From: Siphonodentalium dalli
Lineage: Eukaryota > Mollusca > Scaphopoda > Gadilida > Siphonodentaliidae
Direction: 5' to 3'
DNA length: 64,000 nucleotides
NCBI GenBank assembly: GCA_032622095.1
Contig: CP136062.1
Location: forward strand, 8,211,710-8,275,709
The position numbers were made by a program, and so were the translations under genes. Positions 12,157 through 22,748 of this stretch are shown here, piece after piece. Under the pieces are notes generated by a model. The model had not been told where the DNA came from, did not search any database, and saw only the letters and a program-made list of their open reading frames with translations. Within the stretch, counting starts at the first letter, position 1, and each line of letters starts with the position of its first letter.

Positions 12157-12504
12157 AGAAATCTAAACCTCTCGGGTAGAAGAGTTATAGATCTGCCTTC
12201 TATATTTACAACCATATTATTCCTTTTCATGAAAATAAATTAAATTTAAAGCAAGTCGAAGATGTTAAATAAGTTATGTTTAAAAATATTATGCAATAAT
12301 GCATGAAATTGATAAGTTTACGTACAGACGACCACGATACAATCGTAAGCGGAAATATTTCCGTCGCAGGAAGTAACCGGTAGCTCGTTGCGCATGCTAA
12401 CATCAACATAGTTGGTCATAAATTGATATCAAGCGCTGTTTGATTTTAGATGCGAAATGTGGATATCCTTGGTCACCTCCACTTGCGATGTAATCGCAGC
12501 CGTA

Positions 12505-13487
12505 TAGGCCTGTAACGATTCATCGTGATTTCGATTTATCGCGATTCGTCATTCATGATTCTATACGCGATTCATTTGTCTGTAATTTCGATTCACTACG
12601 ATACAGTTCCGCTTCCGTATTATGCAGTTACCATCCAAAGTAAATCAGGACCCCTCGTTCGTTTCCGTAAGCTGTGAATGCTTACGAAGTTTTATTGGAA
12701 GTAAATCTGTAAATTTCGTTTGTTTCCGTGAGCTCGCACTTTGACCTTTGACACAAACGTTGGCGGAAGTGATATGACTGACCTCCGTAACCTAGCCTCA
12801 GACTGTAAGCCATGCTCTGATTGGTTTAATTTGATGAACTGCTGTGATTTCAATCAATCAAATACTAGTATGTTGGATATATCGTCTGCGCAAAACAACA
12901 ACACGTCGGCCGTGGAAAGATGTCTGCTCAAGAAAGCTTAAAACTTGTCAATCCGACAGCGGCCTACAGGTAGAAAATCTGGCAGTATTTCGGTTTTGGG
13001 ACGTAACCCTTTGAGGATGGAAAGCCATGCATTAAGACAGACATAACTAAAACGATATGCAAATTATGTTCGACGGCAACCTCTTACAAGACTGGTGTTA
13101 CGACCAACATGTCACACCATTTGAAACGACATCATTCTCAGCCAGCTGTTGTGATTATATGATATATAAACAGATGAGTGAGAAACTTTTCAACTCTTCT
13201 ACTGTCTTCAGTATCAATATGTCATGTTGTACTGGTATTTCCGGATGTGTACGAGTATACTACATTACTACATACTACAATACACATATAACTAAACAAT
13301 TATGAAAGTCCACAGTAATATTAGAAAAACTATCATTAAAACTCAACCTGAGAGTTGGGCAAATTTGGACTGTTGAATAGCTATTTACTCGTGGGATAAA
13401 ATTTTGCCTATCACGATATGTATCGTATCGTTGGCCCCGTATCGCGATACATATTGTATCGTGACCAAGCATATCGTTACAGGCCGA
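12505..13487 (+). mobile_element. hAT-superfamily element with 8-bp target duplication
   Basis: The termini TAGGCCTGTAACGAT (12,505-12,519) and ATCGTTACAGGCCGA (13,473-13,487) are inverted copies with one mismatch. They are flanked by CAGCCGTA (12,497-12,504) and CAGCCGTG (13,488-13,495), an 8-bp target duplication with one difference, as expected for hAT. The subterminal regions are rich in CGATT/CGATACATA-type words. The interior is under 1 kb and carries only a decayed BED finger, so the element is non-autonomous. Confidence 0.82.
12974..13159 (+). pseudogene. BED-type zinc finger fragment of a ZBED/hAT transposase
   Basis: One frame reads KIWQYFGFGT, a TAA stop, then EDGKPCIKT, ICKLCSTATSYKTGVTTNM and SHHLKRHHS. 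The order W-x2-FGF, CxxC, TTNM, HLKRHH is the BED zinc finger used for DNA binding by hAT transposases and domesticated ZBED proteins. The stop codon splits the domain and no catalytic RNase H-like region or dimerisation domain follows, so this is a relic inside the hAT element. Confidence 0.75.
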
Positions 13488-13495
13488 CAGCCGTG

Positions 13496-14044
13496 TGTAC
13501 GTAAACATCGTAGCTGGCAATGGTCGTAGGGTAGTCAATCACATTCTTTAGAACAACATATGCTATCATAATGTACGATGAGATTGCAATCGTCTGAACA
13601 AACTATTCCTCCACTTACGATTGTATCTTGGTCGTCTGAACATACACTAAGTTGTTCCCACAGTATGTTATACTTGTGATAGTTAGTGTTAGTTACTAGT
13701 ACAGTATGCATGCATGCACAGTGTTCACCTGCCCTGGCGTATTGTGATAATCACCAACCAATCATCATAAATTAGGAAATGATGGAATCGAGATAAAAAA
13801 AGATGCATGCAAATTTCAATGACTTGCCTAAAAACCAGGTAGAAAATGTAATGTTGCGAAAAATACATAATAATGCAATACTTCAGTATGGACAGTATGT
13901 CGTGATATAATATTAGTATACGAACATTTGCAAAACTAACTGTCAAGACTCAAGCAAGGTTTCGGTCAACATTGTGTGGCTATATAAATCACTAAACACT
14001 CACATGACGCAAATATTCTATTATTGGCTGACCTCGGGTTAAGT
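13496..14044. other. Spacer right of the hAT element
   Basis: No gene seen. CCACTTACGATTGTAT (13,611-13,626, continuing to GGTCGTC) is an inverted match to 12,325-12,350 (GACGACCACGATACAATCGT and following bases). The hAT element may therefore lie inside an older TIR element of about 1.3 kb. Confidence 0.4.
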
Positions 14045-14135
14045 CAGAACGAATCGTGTTATGTTCCAGGTTTTCTGCTGTGATGACTTGCTTTCACATG
14101 CCCAAGTTGTACCCACTAACCAAGTTGTCCCTACC
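14045..14135 (+). repeat. Left copy of a 90-bp inverted repeat
   Basis: CAGAACGAATCGTGTTATGT through CCCAAGTTGTACCCA is matched in reverse complement at 19,343-19,432 with few differences. Confidence 0.8.
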
Positions 14136-14188
14136 ATCTAGGAAGCCCAGGTTAGACCGTTAACTTCTGGGTTGCCCTGACTGATGTA

Positions 14189-14572
14189 CCCTGCTGGACA
14201 AAACAAGTGTCCATTGGCACCGCGGTGTATTTGCCGTTCGACCGCGGTGTCAGAGTTTGTAACTGCAGTTGAGCACCGCGGCTGAGCGGCAAGTACACAG
14301 CGGCCAAACGTCAAGTACACATGTACACCATGGCCGAAAAGAAACTACAACGGGGCCGCATGGCATGTACACCGTGGTTAGATTTATGGTTTGTATTGTC
14401 TTTTTTCAGTTTAATGAATGTACACAGCGGTAACTACACCATGGCCGAATGGCAAATACACCGCGGCCCAACTGTAGTTAGCCGGTGGAGCCGCGATGTA
14501 GTTGCATTTCGGCCGCGGCGGCAACGATAACCGCACCGTGGTTAAGTGGGACACTTGTTTTACCCAGCAGGG
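14189..14572. mobile_element. TA-flanked MITE, copy 1
   Basis: The ends CCCTGCTGGACAAAACAAG and, reversed, CCCTGCTGGGTAAAACAAG form ~24-bp terminal inverted repeats bordered by TA on both sides (14,187-14,188 and 14,573-14,574). The interior is built from repeated ACCGCGGT/GCCGAACGGCAAGTACAC-type blocks in both orientations, a CG-rich composition unlike the surroundings. The length is 384 bp. TA targets suggest mobilisation by a Tc1/mariner-type transposase. Short open frames inside are not genes. Confidence 0.85.
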
Positions 14573-14784
14573 TAAAAAGCTTGATGAGAAAGCTTATGGT
14601 ACATAAACCCGAGGCATCTGGGAGACTAGTGCTGTATGGTATTTTCGTTAATCATCAACACCAAGATACCATATGCAAACAAACGCTGCCATAGGTCAAC
14701 TTTACTTTGTAAAGTTTGAGCTATTGCCATGGCTTTGTCGTCTGTGTGTACATGTATGCGTGTGTGCGTAATTCGTCAACAATA

Positions 14785-16320
14785 CAGGCTACAGGTCGTA
14801 CCTTTGGTCAGATCATTATGAAATTTCACATAGCTGTTGACATCAACATTTAGACCGGAACGATTCATTTGGAAAAAAAAACATGGCCACCAGCGGCCAT
14901 CTTGGATTTCAATATTCAATCCATTAGAACGGTCTACAGGTCGTACTGTTCGTCTGATCATCATGAAATTTGTCATGAATGTTAATATTGACATGTAGAT
15001 GGGAACGAGTAATTTTGAGGTCATTCGACCAAAAAACATGGCCGTCGACAGCCATCTTGGATTTTACTCTTTGCATGAATAAATTCTTTGGCACGCCCTA
15101 CAGGTTGTACCTTTGGTCGGATCATCATGAAATTTGTCATGGGTGTTAATATTTACATGTAGATGGGAAACGAGTACTCTTGGGGTCATTCGGCCAAAAA
15201 ACATGGCCGCTGGCAGCTATCTCAGCTGGCTATCTTGGATTTTACTCTTTGCGTGACTAAATCCTTTGGCACGGGCTACAGGTCGTACCTTTGGTCGGAT
15301 CATCATAAAATTTGTCATGAATTTTGACAATGACATGTACCGGTAAATGGGAACGAGTCATTTTGGGGTCATTTGGCCAAACAACATGGCCGCCAGCAGC
15401 CATCTTGGATTTTACTCTTTGGATGACTAAATCCTTTAGCACGGTCCACAGATCGTAGCTTTAGTCTGATCATCATGAAATTTGTCATGGCTGTTTAAAT
15501 TGGATTGTAGATGGGAACGAGTCATTTTGGGGTCTTTCGGCTGCCCGCGGCCATCTTTGATTTCAAAATTCAATCCATTAGTACGGCTACTGTTCGTCTG
15601 GTCATCATTAAATTTGTCATGGGTGTTAATATTGACATGTAGATGGGAACGAGTAATTTTGGGGTCGTTCGGCCAAAAAACACATGGCTGCGGGCAGCCA
15701 TCTTGGATTTTACTCTTTGCATGACTAAATCCTTTCACACAGGCCACAAGTCGAACCTTTGGTCAGATCATCATGAAATTTGTCATGGTTGTTAAATATG
15801 ACATGTAGATGGGAACGAGACATGGCCACCAGCAGCCATCTTGGATTTTACACTTTGCATGACTAAATCCTTTGGCACGTGCTACAGAACGCACCTTTTG
15901 TCAGATCATTGTGAAATTTGTCATGGATGTTGACATTGACATGTAGATGAGATCGAGTAATTTTTAGGTTATTCGGCCAAAATCATGGCCGCCAGCAGCC
16001 ATCTTGGATTTTACTCTTTGCATAACTAAATCCTTTGGCATGGGCTACAGGTCGTACATTTAATCGGATCATCATGACATTTGTCATGGCTGTTGACATT
16101 GGCATTTGGTCTTAAAATGTGTCCACTGGCAGCCATCTTGGATTTTACTCTTTGCATGACTAAATCCTTTGGCACACCCTACAGTCCACTTCCCTCATCC
16201 GATCATCTCCAGACTTCATATTAATCTTGATATTGATCTTACTAGATGGAAGCTATCAAATGTTTTTAAATTTTATTGGAAAACATAGCCACCTGGATTT
16301 TACATCTGTAACCATCTTGG
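14785..16320 (+). repeat. Satellite D, ~135-180-bp units
   Basis: About nine to ten tandem units, each with CAGGTCGTACCTTTGGTCGG, ATCATCATGAAATTTGTCAT, GACATGTAGATGGGAACGAG, AACATGGCCGCCAGCAGCCA and TCTTGGATTTTACTCTTTGC in that order. Some units lack internal segments. Frames on the minus strand give SKIQDGC/WPNDPK/HDKFHDD peptides that repeat with the unit and are interrupted, so no protein is called. Confidence 0.9.
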
Positions 16321-17173
16321 ATTTAATTTTGTATATACCGGTATACATGTATATGTATCTCTTCATGTTGATAATCTAGTATTACTTAGACATTTAAACT
16401 TTCCGCACCCCTAATCGCTCCACATTAAATTATTCCCTTTCCAAGTTGAGGTACAGTGTCATTGACACTTTCATTACATGAAGTACTTGACTTAATTATT
16501 TTAAGTGATTATTGCTGGAAATGATAATCTGTAACTGCAAACTTGATACTAGTAATAGTATTAACTATTTTGGCGCATACACATATATATACTTAGAAAT
16601 ATTTTACTTGAGTTAATAAAACTGAATTGAAATGTATATATACGGTAACTAAAACAACAGGATAAGGAGAATTGCAGATGTGATGCTATTTTCTGCCAAC
16701 AAATTAGGCCTGCAATAGTACATGTACGTGTATGGTACACTGAAATTTCCCGAGGCAGTATAATAATAAAATCTGGACTGACTGGTTGCTATTCATGTTG
16801 ACATAGGCAGCCCAATTTTATATCGGATTCCGATTTTTTGCGGTAAATTGCCAATTTGTAGAGCCATAATTGCACTCGAGATGTGTACTAATAATTTCCC
16901 CAGAAAAACTTATTCAAACAGACAAAGATGGATAACTCTAAAATCAAGTGTATTAATAATGCAATTTTGACTGAGACCATCCTTTTGACGGCGTGTATCT
17001 GGGCCAGAACATATAGAAATAACAAAACTTCCAAAATTTATATCTGATCACTCTGAGCGTTGATAGGTTCCTCGACTCGAATGATCGAATCAATTATTTT
17101 TATCCCCGAAGCCAAAGAAATAGTAATTGATGAGGGCCTGATCTGATTGAGTACCTTTAATTAAATGTCCATA
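16321..17173. other. AT-rich spacer
   Basis: No gene or clear repeat seen. A TATACCGGTATA palindrome occurs at 16,337; similar motifs recur through the window. Confidence 0.4.
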
Positions 17174-17542
17174 CCCCGCTGGACAAAACAAGTGTCCATT
17201 GGCACCGCAGTGTATTTGCCGTTCGGCCGCGGTGTCAGAGTTTGTAACTGCAGTTTAGCACCGCGGCCGAACGGCAAGTACACTGTGGCCCAACAGCAAG
17301 CACCCTGCGACCGAAAGGCAACTACACTATGTGCACCACGGTTAGATTTCTGGTTTGTATCGTCTTTTTTCAGTTTAATGAACGTACAGTGTTCACCGCG
17401 GCAACTACACCATGGCTGAACGGCAAGTACACCGCGGCCCAACTGTAGTTAGCCGATGGAGCTGCGGTGTAGTTGCATTTCAGCCGTGGTGGCAACGCTA
17501 ACTGCACAGCGGTTAGGTGGACACTTGTTTTGTCAAGCAGGG
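17174..17542. mobile_element. TA-flanked MITE, copy 2
   Basis: Same family and orientation as the element at 14,189: ends CCCCGCTGGACAAAACAAG and CTTGTTTTGTCAAGCAGGG, bordered by TA (17,172-17,173 and 17,543-17,544). The interior with ACCGCGGC/GCAAGTACACC blocks is alignable almost throughout. It is 369 bp long, against 384 bp for copy 1. Confidence 0.85.
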
Positions 17543-18240
17543 TATGTATGCCATATACTAGAATATGTACATGCATAAAGTTATAAGCTCATCATTTTGA
17601 TATCAGAATCATATAGAAATCTTGACTTTGTGCTCTTTTCAATTTTCATAGCCTCAAAATTAATGATTGTGCAGACCCAAATAAGCACTGCGTGGGGGAA
17701 ATTTCCCGCAAAAATAATAAAGGTGCATGCATGTTTATTTGGAGCCCAGGAGTATGGGTTATGTCGTCAAAACACTATATAACACCAGGTGCCTCGGTTG
17801 GGGTCATTTAATGTTTAGGACGTCAGGGTTAAGTGAAGGGTAGGCCTACATATGTTTTTAAAAATGTGCTAATGGGTTTGCTATCGGTGGCGACGCAGTT
17901 ACTTCAACTGTGTTGCAGAATGTATGGGGGCCATTGGCAATTTGTTTTCAGTCATTTTCATTGTAAATGTGAATAGTTATTCTGTAGAATAAATTGCAGC
18001 CCTCTTAATTTACGTTGTTTGGCTTCGGCAATATGCTACGGCAACCCTTTGTCTTGGCCCAGTTTGCTTCAGCATGCCTGATTACCGTAGCAAATTATGA
18101 GAACCGGTACTGAAATTGTGACAGAAAGTCATTTGGAATGAGAATTCAAAACTATTAACTATTAAACTATTAAAATATGCCCCGGCTCCTAGCACAAGAT
18201 TTAGCCAAACTTTTGTTTTCAATTTTCTGGTAAAAATACC
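17543..18240. other. Spacer
   Basis: No gene or clear repeat seen. Confidence 0.4.
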
Positions 18241-18800
18241 TGTACATGGCTGCTAACAGCAACAGGCAACATCTCTCATCCGATCGTCACCAAACATAAT
18301 ATGGATTCACCATAGTGACATCTAAATGAGAGATTACCCCATCGAAATTCTGGTAAAAAAACATGGCTGCCAACGGCCGTCTTGTTTTTACTCTTTGTTT
18401 GACTAAATCCTTTAGCACACCCTACATGTAACATCTCTCATCTGATCGTCACCAAACTTCATATGGATCTTCGGGGTCACATCTTGATGGCAGCTATCCC
18501 ATTTTTTCCGAATTTTGTTTAAAAAACATGTCTACCAGCAGCCATACTGGATTTCAAATTTGAATCAATCGGCACACCATGAAGCTCACAATTATTGGTG
18601 AAATGTTTTGAAAATTTAAGGGTACATTACTACATGTATGTTTGGGATCACCTCTAGATGGGAACGATTGAATTTGAACAATTTTCGATGAAATACATGG
18701 CCACTAGCAGGTATCTTGTATTTTTCTCTTTGCACACTAAATTCTTTGGCACACCCTACAGGCCACAACCCTTCATCGAACTTAATATGGATCCTCGAGG
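18241..18800 (+). repeat. Degenerate satellite D units
   Basis: Three diverged units: ACATGGCTGCCAACGGCC, TTTACTCTTTGTTTGACTAA and TCATCTGATCGTCACCAAAC recall satellite D but with more changes and a different unit spacing. They share the CACACCCTACA(GG) joint. They probably represent an older edge of the same family. Confidence 0.7.
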
Positions 18801-19342
18801 TGACCTCTAGATAGGAATTACCATTTTAGTTTTCATTGTTGGCATACAAACATCCCTGTGGTTGTGGGGTTCCACACAGAGGTACAATGTACCACTATAA
18901 TCAAAGTAATTGACTTGAAAAACAGGGTGATACCCAGGTGAAGACCATTGTATTGCTTGTAGTATACGGTATCCACAGCGGTATCAAGATGGTCACGGCG
19001 GTGGAGTTACGGTACCGTTTGGTCAGGGACGTGGCCAGAGGGTCTCCATTGTTGGGGGGGGAGGTGGGTGTCCACTTCGGGAAATTTCAACACTGCACCC
19101 CTCCCCTTGAATCTGACCAAAAACACAATTTTGCATAATTCCATTCGCACCTTGCACCTCCCCTCTTGCCCCTCAATGCTCAGGCCTAATAACCTAGATA
19201 TATTCATAAACCATGGTTCTATATACCGGTACCCGGTATCTGAACCTGAAAATTCCATAAATACACAGAACGACATGATGTGTAAATGGGTTTGTCGATA
19301 TGAGAGGGGATGGGTTCACATCAGAAGATTGTTTGCAAGATT
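18801..19342. other. Spacer
   Basis: No gene seen. Short open frames on both strands lack domain or splice support. Confidence 0.4.
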
Positions 19343-19432
19343 GTCGGGATAACTTGGTTACTGGGTACAACTTGGGCATGTGAAAGCGAATCATCACAGC
19401 AGAAAACCTAGAACATAACACGATTCGTTCTG
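19343..19432 (-). repeat. Right copy of the 90-bp inverted repeat
   Basis: Reverse complement of 14,045-14,135 (CCCAAGTTGTACCCA to CAGAACGAATCGTGTTATGT when read on the minus strand). The two copies enclose about 5.2 kb that contains both TA MITEs and satellite D. Confidence 0.8.
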
Positions 19433-19625
19433 TGTCCAGTAAATATTTAGTAACACATGTTTCCTATAAGAGATCTGAATACCAACTAACTTAATGTTAC
19501 CAGTCAATGTGATTATGTCCCAAACCATGTGAACTCGGGATTAGATGCATGGCCAAGTTTGTGCCACACTCAGGAAGATTATAATCTCCACTCTATGCTA
19601 TACCAGGTCATACGTGTGTATTATA

Positions 19626-20177
19626 CCAGCGCCGAAGCCGACCCACCCAAACTCAGTTGCGGTAGTTTATGACAAACAATTTGCTTTAGTATATCTGGGA
19701 TAAATCGCAACCATCTTTCATACGGTACTTTGCGATATTATCTTTGACTGATAAATCACAAACAAATTTGCGACACTTACCTTTGCCATTGCAAAGGTAT
19801 GTTAATTTGTTTGCAAAGTATTTAACAGTTTTTATCGCAAAGATGATTGCTATTCTGTTATATAAAATTGTGAAAATGTTTGCGATTTATCGCAAATATG
19901 TTTGCGAAGTATTTTACGATCTATCGTAAAGATGTTTGCAATTTATCGCAAAGTTTTGCGATTTATCAACATGTATTTTTAAATAGATATTTGGAAAGTG
20001 ACAGGAGGGTTTTCAAAACTTGAAACCAAATTTGTTTGTGATTTATCATCAGTCAAAGATATCGCAAAGTAATTATCGCAAAGTATGAAAGATGGTTGCG
20101 ATTTATCCCAGATATACTAAAAAAAATTGTCAGAAACTGCCGCAACTGAGTTTGGGCGGGTCGGCTTCGGTGCCTGG
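19626..20177. mobile_element. Long-arm foldback MITE, TA-flanked
   Basis: The ~145-bp arms are inverted copies: GCCGAAGCCGACCCACCCAA, ATCTGGGATAAATCGCAACC, ATCTTTCATACGGTACTTTG and TCTTTGACTGATAAATCACA on the left all recur reversed on the right (ending CTTCGGTGCCTGG). TA borders both ends (19,624-19,625 and 20,178-20,179). The middle is made of short GCGATTTATCGCAAA-type repeats. No coding capacity. Confidence 0.82.
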
Positions 20178-20540
20178 TATTCCAGTCCCTATGTTGTTAG
20201 TTTGATTTAAAATTTGGGAAAGTCGAACAATTATGAAAAAAAAAAAACAGCGGTGTTTGAACAGGATGTCAATAAATTAGCTGACAGTGACACTCGAAAA
20301 TCTTGGCGCAAATGCTGAGCTGCTGTTTTGTCCATAGTAGTTAGTACCGTGTAAAATATTGTTACTTCATTTTCAGGATTTCCAAATTAAACCAATGGAA
20401 CTTTGGGAGCACTTTGTTAGGTTTGAGTTTCTGGGTCAATAACAATGGCTGCATAGTTAAGGAGACACACGTCTATGTATTTCATGTTTAAATAGTAGTT
20501 GTATCAGTGTATACTATATGTACATTGTTGTTTATTATTG

Positions 20541-20830
20541 GAGGGGTGGCGTCTGGGTTGGTCAGTGGTCCAATGAGCACGGTACCGGTCAAGCTGTAGG
20601 ACCTGAGCTAGTGACTGACATGGGTTCGATTCATATGTGGCGACATCTGTCCAACTTCTTTGCCTGAAGAAAACTTTCCGATCGGCGGAGTACATATGAT
20701 ATGTGCAGACGGTGCATCGTGACTACCTATTGTAGGTGACTAACCATAGATCACATGGTTTCCATCAACAACAAATGATCTGGCCCCATTGTTATATCGC
20801 CTTAGTTGTGGAAAGCAACAAAACCCCCAA
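20541..20830 (+). mobile_element. tRNA-derived SINE-like sequence
   Basis: The head has a pol III A-box-like TGGGTTGGTCAGTGG (20,554-20,568) and a B-box GGTTCGATTC (20,623-20,632) in tRNA order, within a GTGGCGTCTGG start common to tRNA-derived SINEs. The box spacing is long. A non-tRNA body follows and ends near an A/C-rich tail (CAACAAAACCCCCAAAAAA). No clear target duplication was found, so the right end is approximate. Confidence 0.45.
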
Positions 20831-21050
20831 AAAATTACTCAATGTTGCTACTGCCTTTCATTTATTTATTTTATATTTGTGGTTTTACGTGGCTTCCTAC
20901 AATTAAGCGATATCACAGCAAAGGCAGATTAATTGTTGGTAGAGGAAAACATGTGTGCTATACTTACACTTGTAGTTGTGTACAATTCAGTACTTAAAAA
21001 AAATTTAAGTGATTTATGCACCATCTGCTCTCATGTAAATCACTGACCAC

Positions 21051-21275
21051 TGTGAAGGTAGCCCATGTTTCCTCTGTTAATATTCCCAAGTTATTATACT
21101 AGTAATTAGATGAAAGTAGCCTGTGTTTCCTCTGTTAATATTCCGATGTTATTATAATAGTAATTAGATGAAGGTAGCGGGTGTTTCCTGTCCTTCCCAT
21201 GTTATTATCATTAGATGTAGGTACACCGGTAGTCCATGTTCCCTCTGTTCATCCCATGTTATTATCATATTATGC
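21051..21275 (+). repeat. Tandem repeat, ~60-bp units
   Basis: About 3.5 diverged units of GAAGGTAGCCCATGTTTCCT, CTGTTAATATTCC, TTATTATACTAGTAATTAGA. Confidence 0.75.
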
Positions 21276-21967
21276 CTATGGGGGTCGGGCAGGGGGGGGG
21301 TATTTTTTTACGGGCACTTATGCGGGGGTGGGTCACTGGGTGGGTTGTTTGGTCGATGGGACTAACAAACAATTTTTTCCGCAACTCAGAACTTTTTTTC
21401 CTGCAAGTTTTTTGACTGTTTTTTTCAATGAATTTGGCTTAAAACACCTTAGAATAAGAGAAATAATGTAATTCTAACTGCTAAACTGACTGCAGGCAGT
21501 TATTGTGTTGTATTTTGTTGCAAATTTTGAAATCCAAGATGGCCGCTGGCAGCCATGTTTTTTTTTTCCGAATGACCCCAACAGACTCGTTCCTATTTAC
21601 ATGCCAATGTTAACATCCATGACAAATAGTATGCACATAAATTCATATACAGCTGTTTACAGTGAATTCCCCCCGCAAATCTGTTTTAGTGTTAAAAGGG
21701 GGTGGGTGTCCAAAAATGGTCGGAAACATTTGGACGCAGGGTGGGTGGGGCTCCCAACAAGGGTCGAAAGTAAAAAATCAGCATACGTGTCTGAAAATGT
21801 TTTCTGACCCCCCCCAGAGGGCATTTACCAGTACAGGTAGTCAAGGGCTCTGTCTGTCCGAGCATATCACCTTGTAACTCGGGTGTTGATTATCAGAGTG
21901 TGTTATCTTTTGTCATGGTGAAAGCACAGGTTGGTACCTACATTAGTTAGGCTAATTATTCAAGGTA
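21276..21967. other. G-rich spacer with a satellite D fragment
   Basis: 21,527-21,630 is an inverted satellite D fragment (AATCCAAGATGGCCGCTGGC onwards). 21,289-21,400 (CAGGGGGGGG, then TTTTTTTACGGGCAC and CAAACAATTTTTT) resembles the reversed end of the element at 31,596-32,915 and may be a relative of it. No gene seen. Confidence 0.45.
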
Positions 21968-22265
21968 CCGGTGTAACACGTCACCCCCCCAGGATATCTC
22001 CCCCCCCACCCTGGATATCTTCCCCCCATGTACGACTAAAAAATAATTTCACTCATATGATATCGTTTGGTTGTGAAAAGGCCAGAAAAATGTTTTTTGA
22101 GAATAAACAAAAATATATATTAATTTTTTATTTATTTAAAAAAAAAAAGTGACAAAATTAATTTTTTCACGAATTTGATTGTCAGTTCGTGAAATGACCA
22201 GAAAAATGTTTTGTTTTAATTCAATTTTTTTCTTTTCTTTCAAATGTTCAGGCTTGGATATTCCA
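21968..22265 (+). repeat. Left terminal inverted repeat
   Basis: Matches the reverse complement of 33,325-33,617 along nearly its full length. The main difference is an extra GATATCCTAGGATATC palindromic block in the right arm. Confidence 0.88.
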
Positions 22266-22748
22266 GTAATGAAACAGCGAGAAATTAGCTTCTCCAAGAG
22301 AAGGTTGTTTGAGTCAGGGTTTGGGGTGGGGGGGGGGGGGGGAGATGTCCAGGTCAGGATATCTCCCCCCCACCCAGCAATTACATGACAAATAAATCAT
22401 TGTATGGATGTATTGCTTGTTTTGCTTTATATAGTCATGAAACAGCGAGAAATTAACTTCTTCTGAGAAAAAGATTTTTGAGTCAGGGTTTGGGGGGGGG
22501 GGAAATGTCCAGGTCAGGACATCTCCCACCCAGCACCTACATGAAAAATAATAATCTTATGGTTTTATCGCTCGTTTTGCTTTTTATAGTCATGAAACAG
22601 CGAGAAATTAACTTCTTCTGAGAACAAGTTTTTTGAGTCAGGGTTTGGGGTGTGGGGAAGATGTCCAGGTCAGGATAATCCCCCCCACCCGCAACTACAT
22701 GACAAACCAAATATTTTATGGTTTTATCGCTTGTTTTGCTTTATATAG
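22266..22748 (-). repeat. Satellite E, inverted block
   Basis: Three units read on the plus strand as ATGAAACAGCGAGAAATTAA, CTTCTTCTGAGAA, GAGTCAGGGTTTGGGG and GTCCAGGTCAGGA, the reverse of the main array. The orientation flips at about 22,749 inside the TTTATATAGAAGTTAATTTC junction. Confidence 0.92.

Noticed and set aside
14138..14694. Frames inside and around the TA MITE at 14.2 kb and its copy at 17.2 kb
   Set aside because: They cover terminal inverted repeats and subrepeats and are not conserved as protein between the two copies.
15436..15747. 103-codon frame with WPNDPKITRSHLH
   Set aside because: It follows satellite D units and is broken in neighbouring units.
21289..21815. A second copy of the hAT-like element nested at 31.6 kb
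   Set aside because: One end resembles it (CAGGG run, TTTTTTTACGG, CAAACAATTTTTT) but the other end and a target duplication could not be set.
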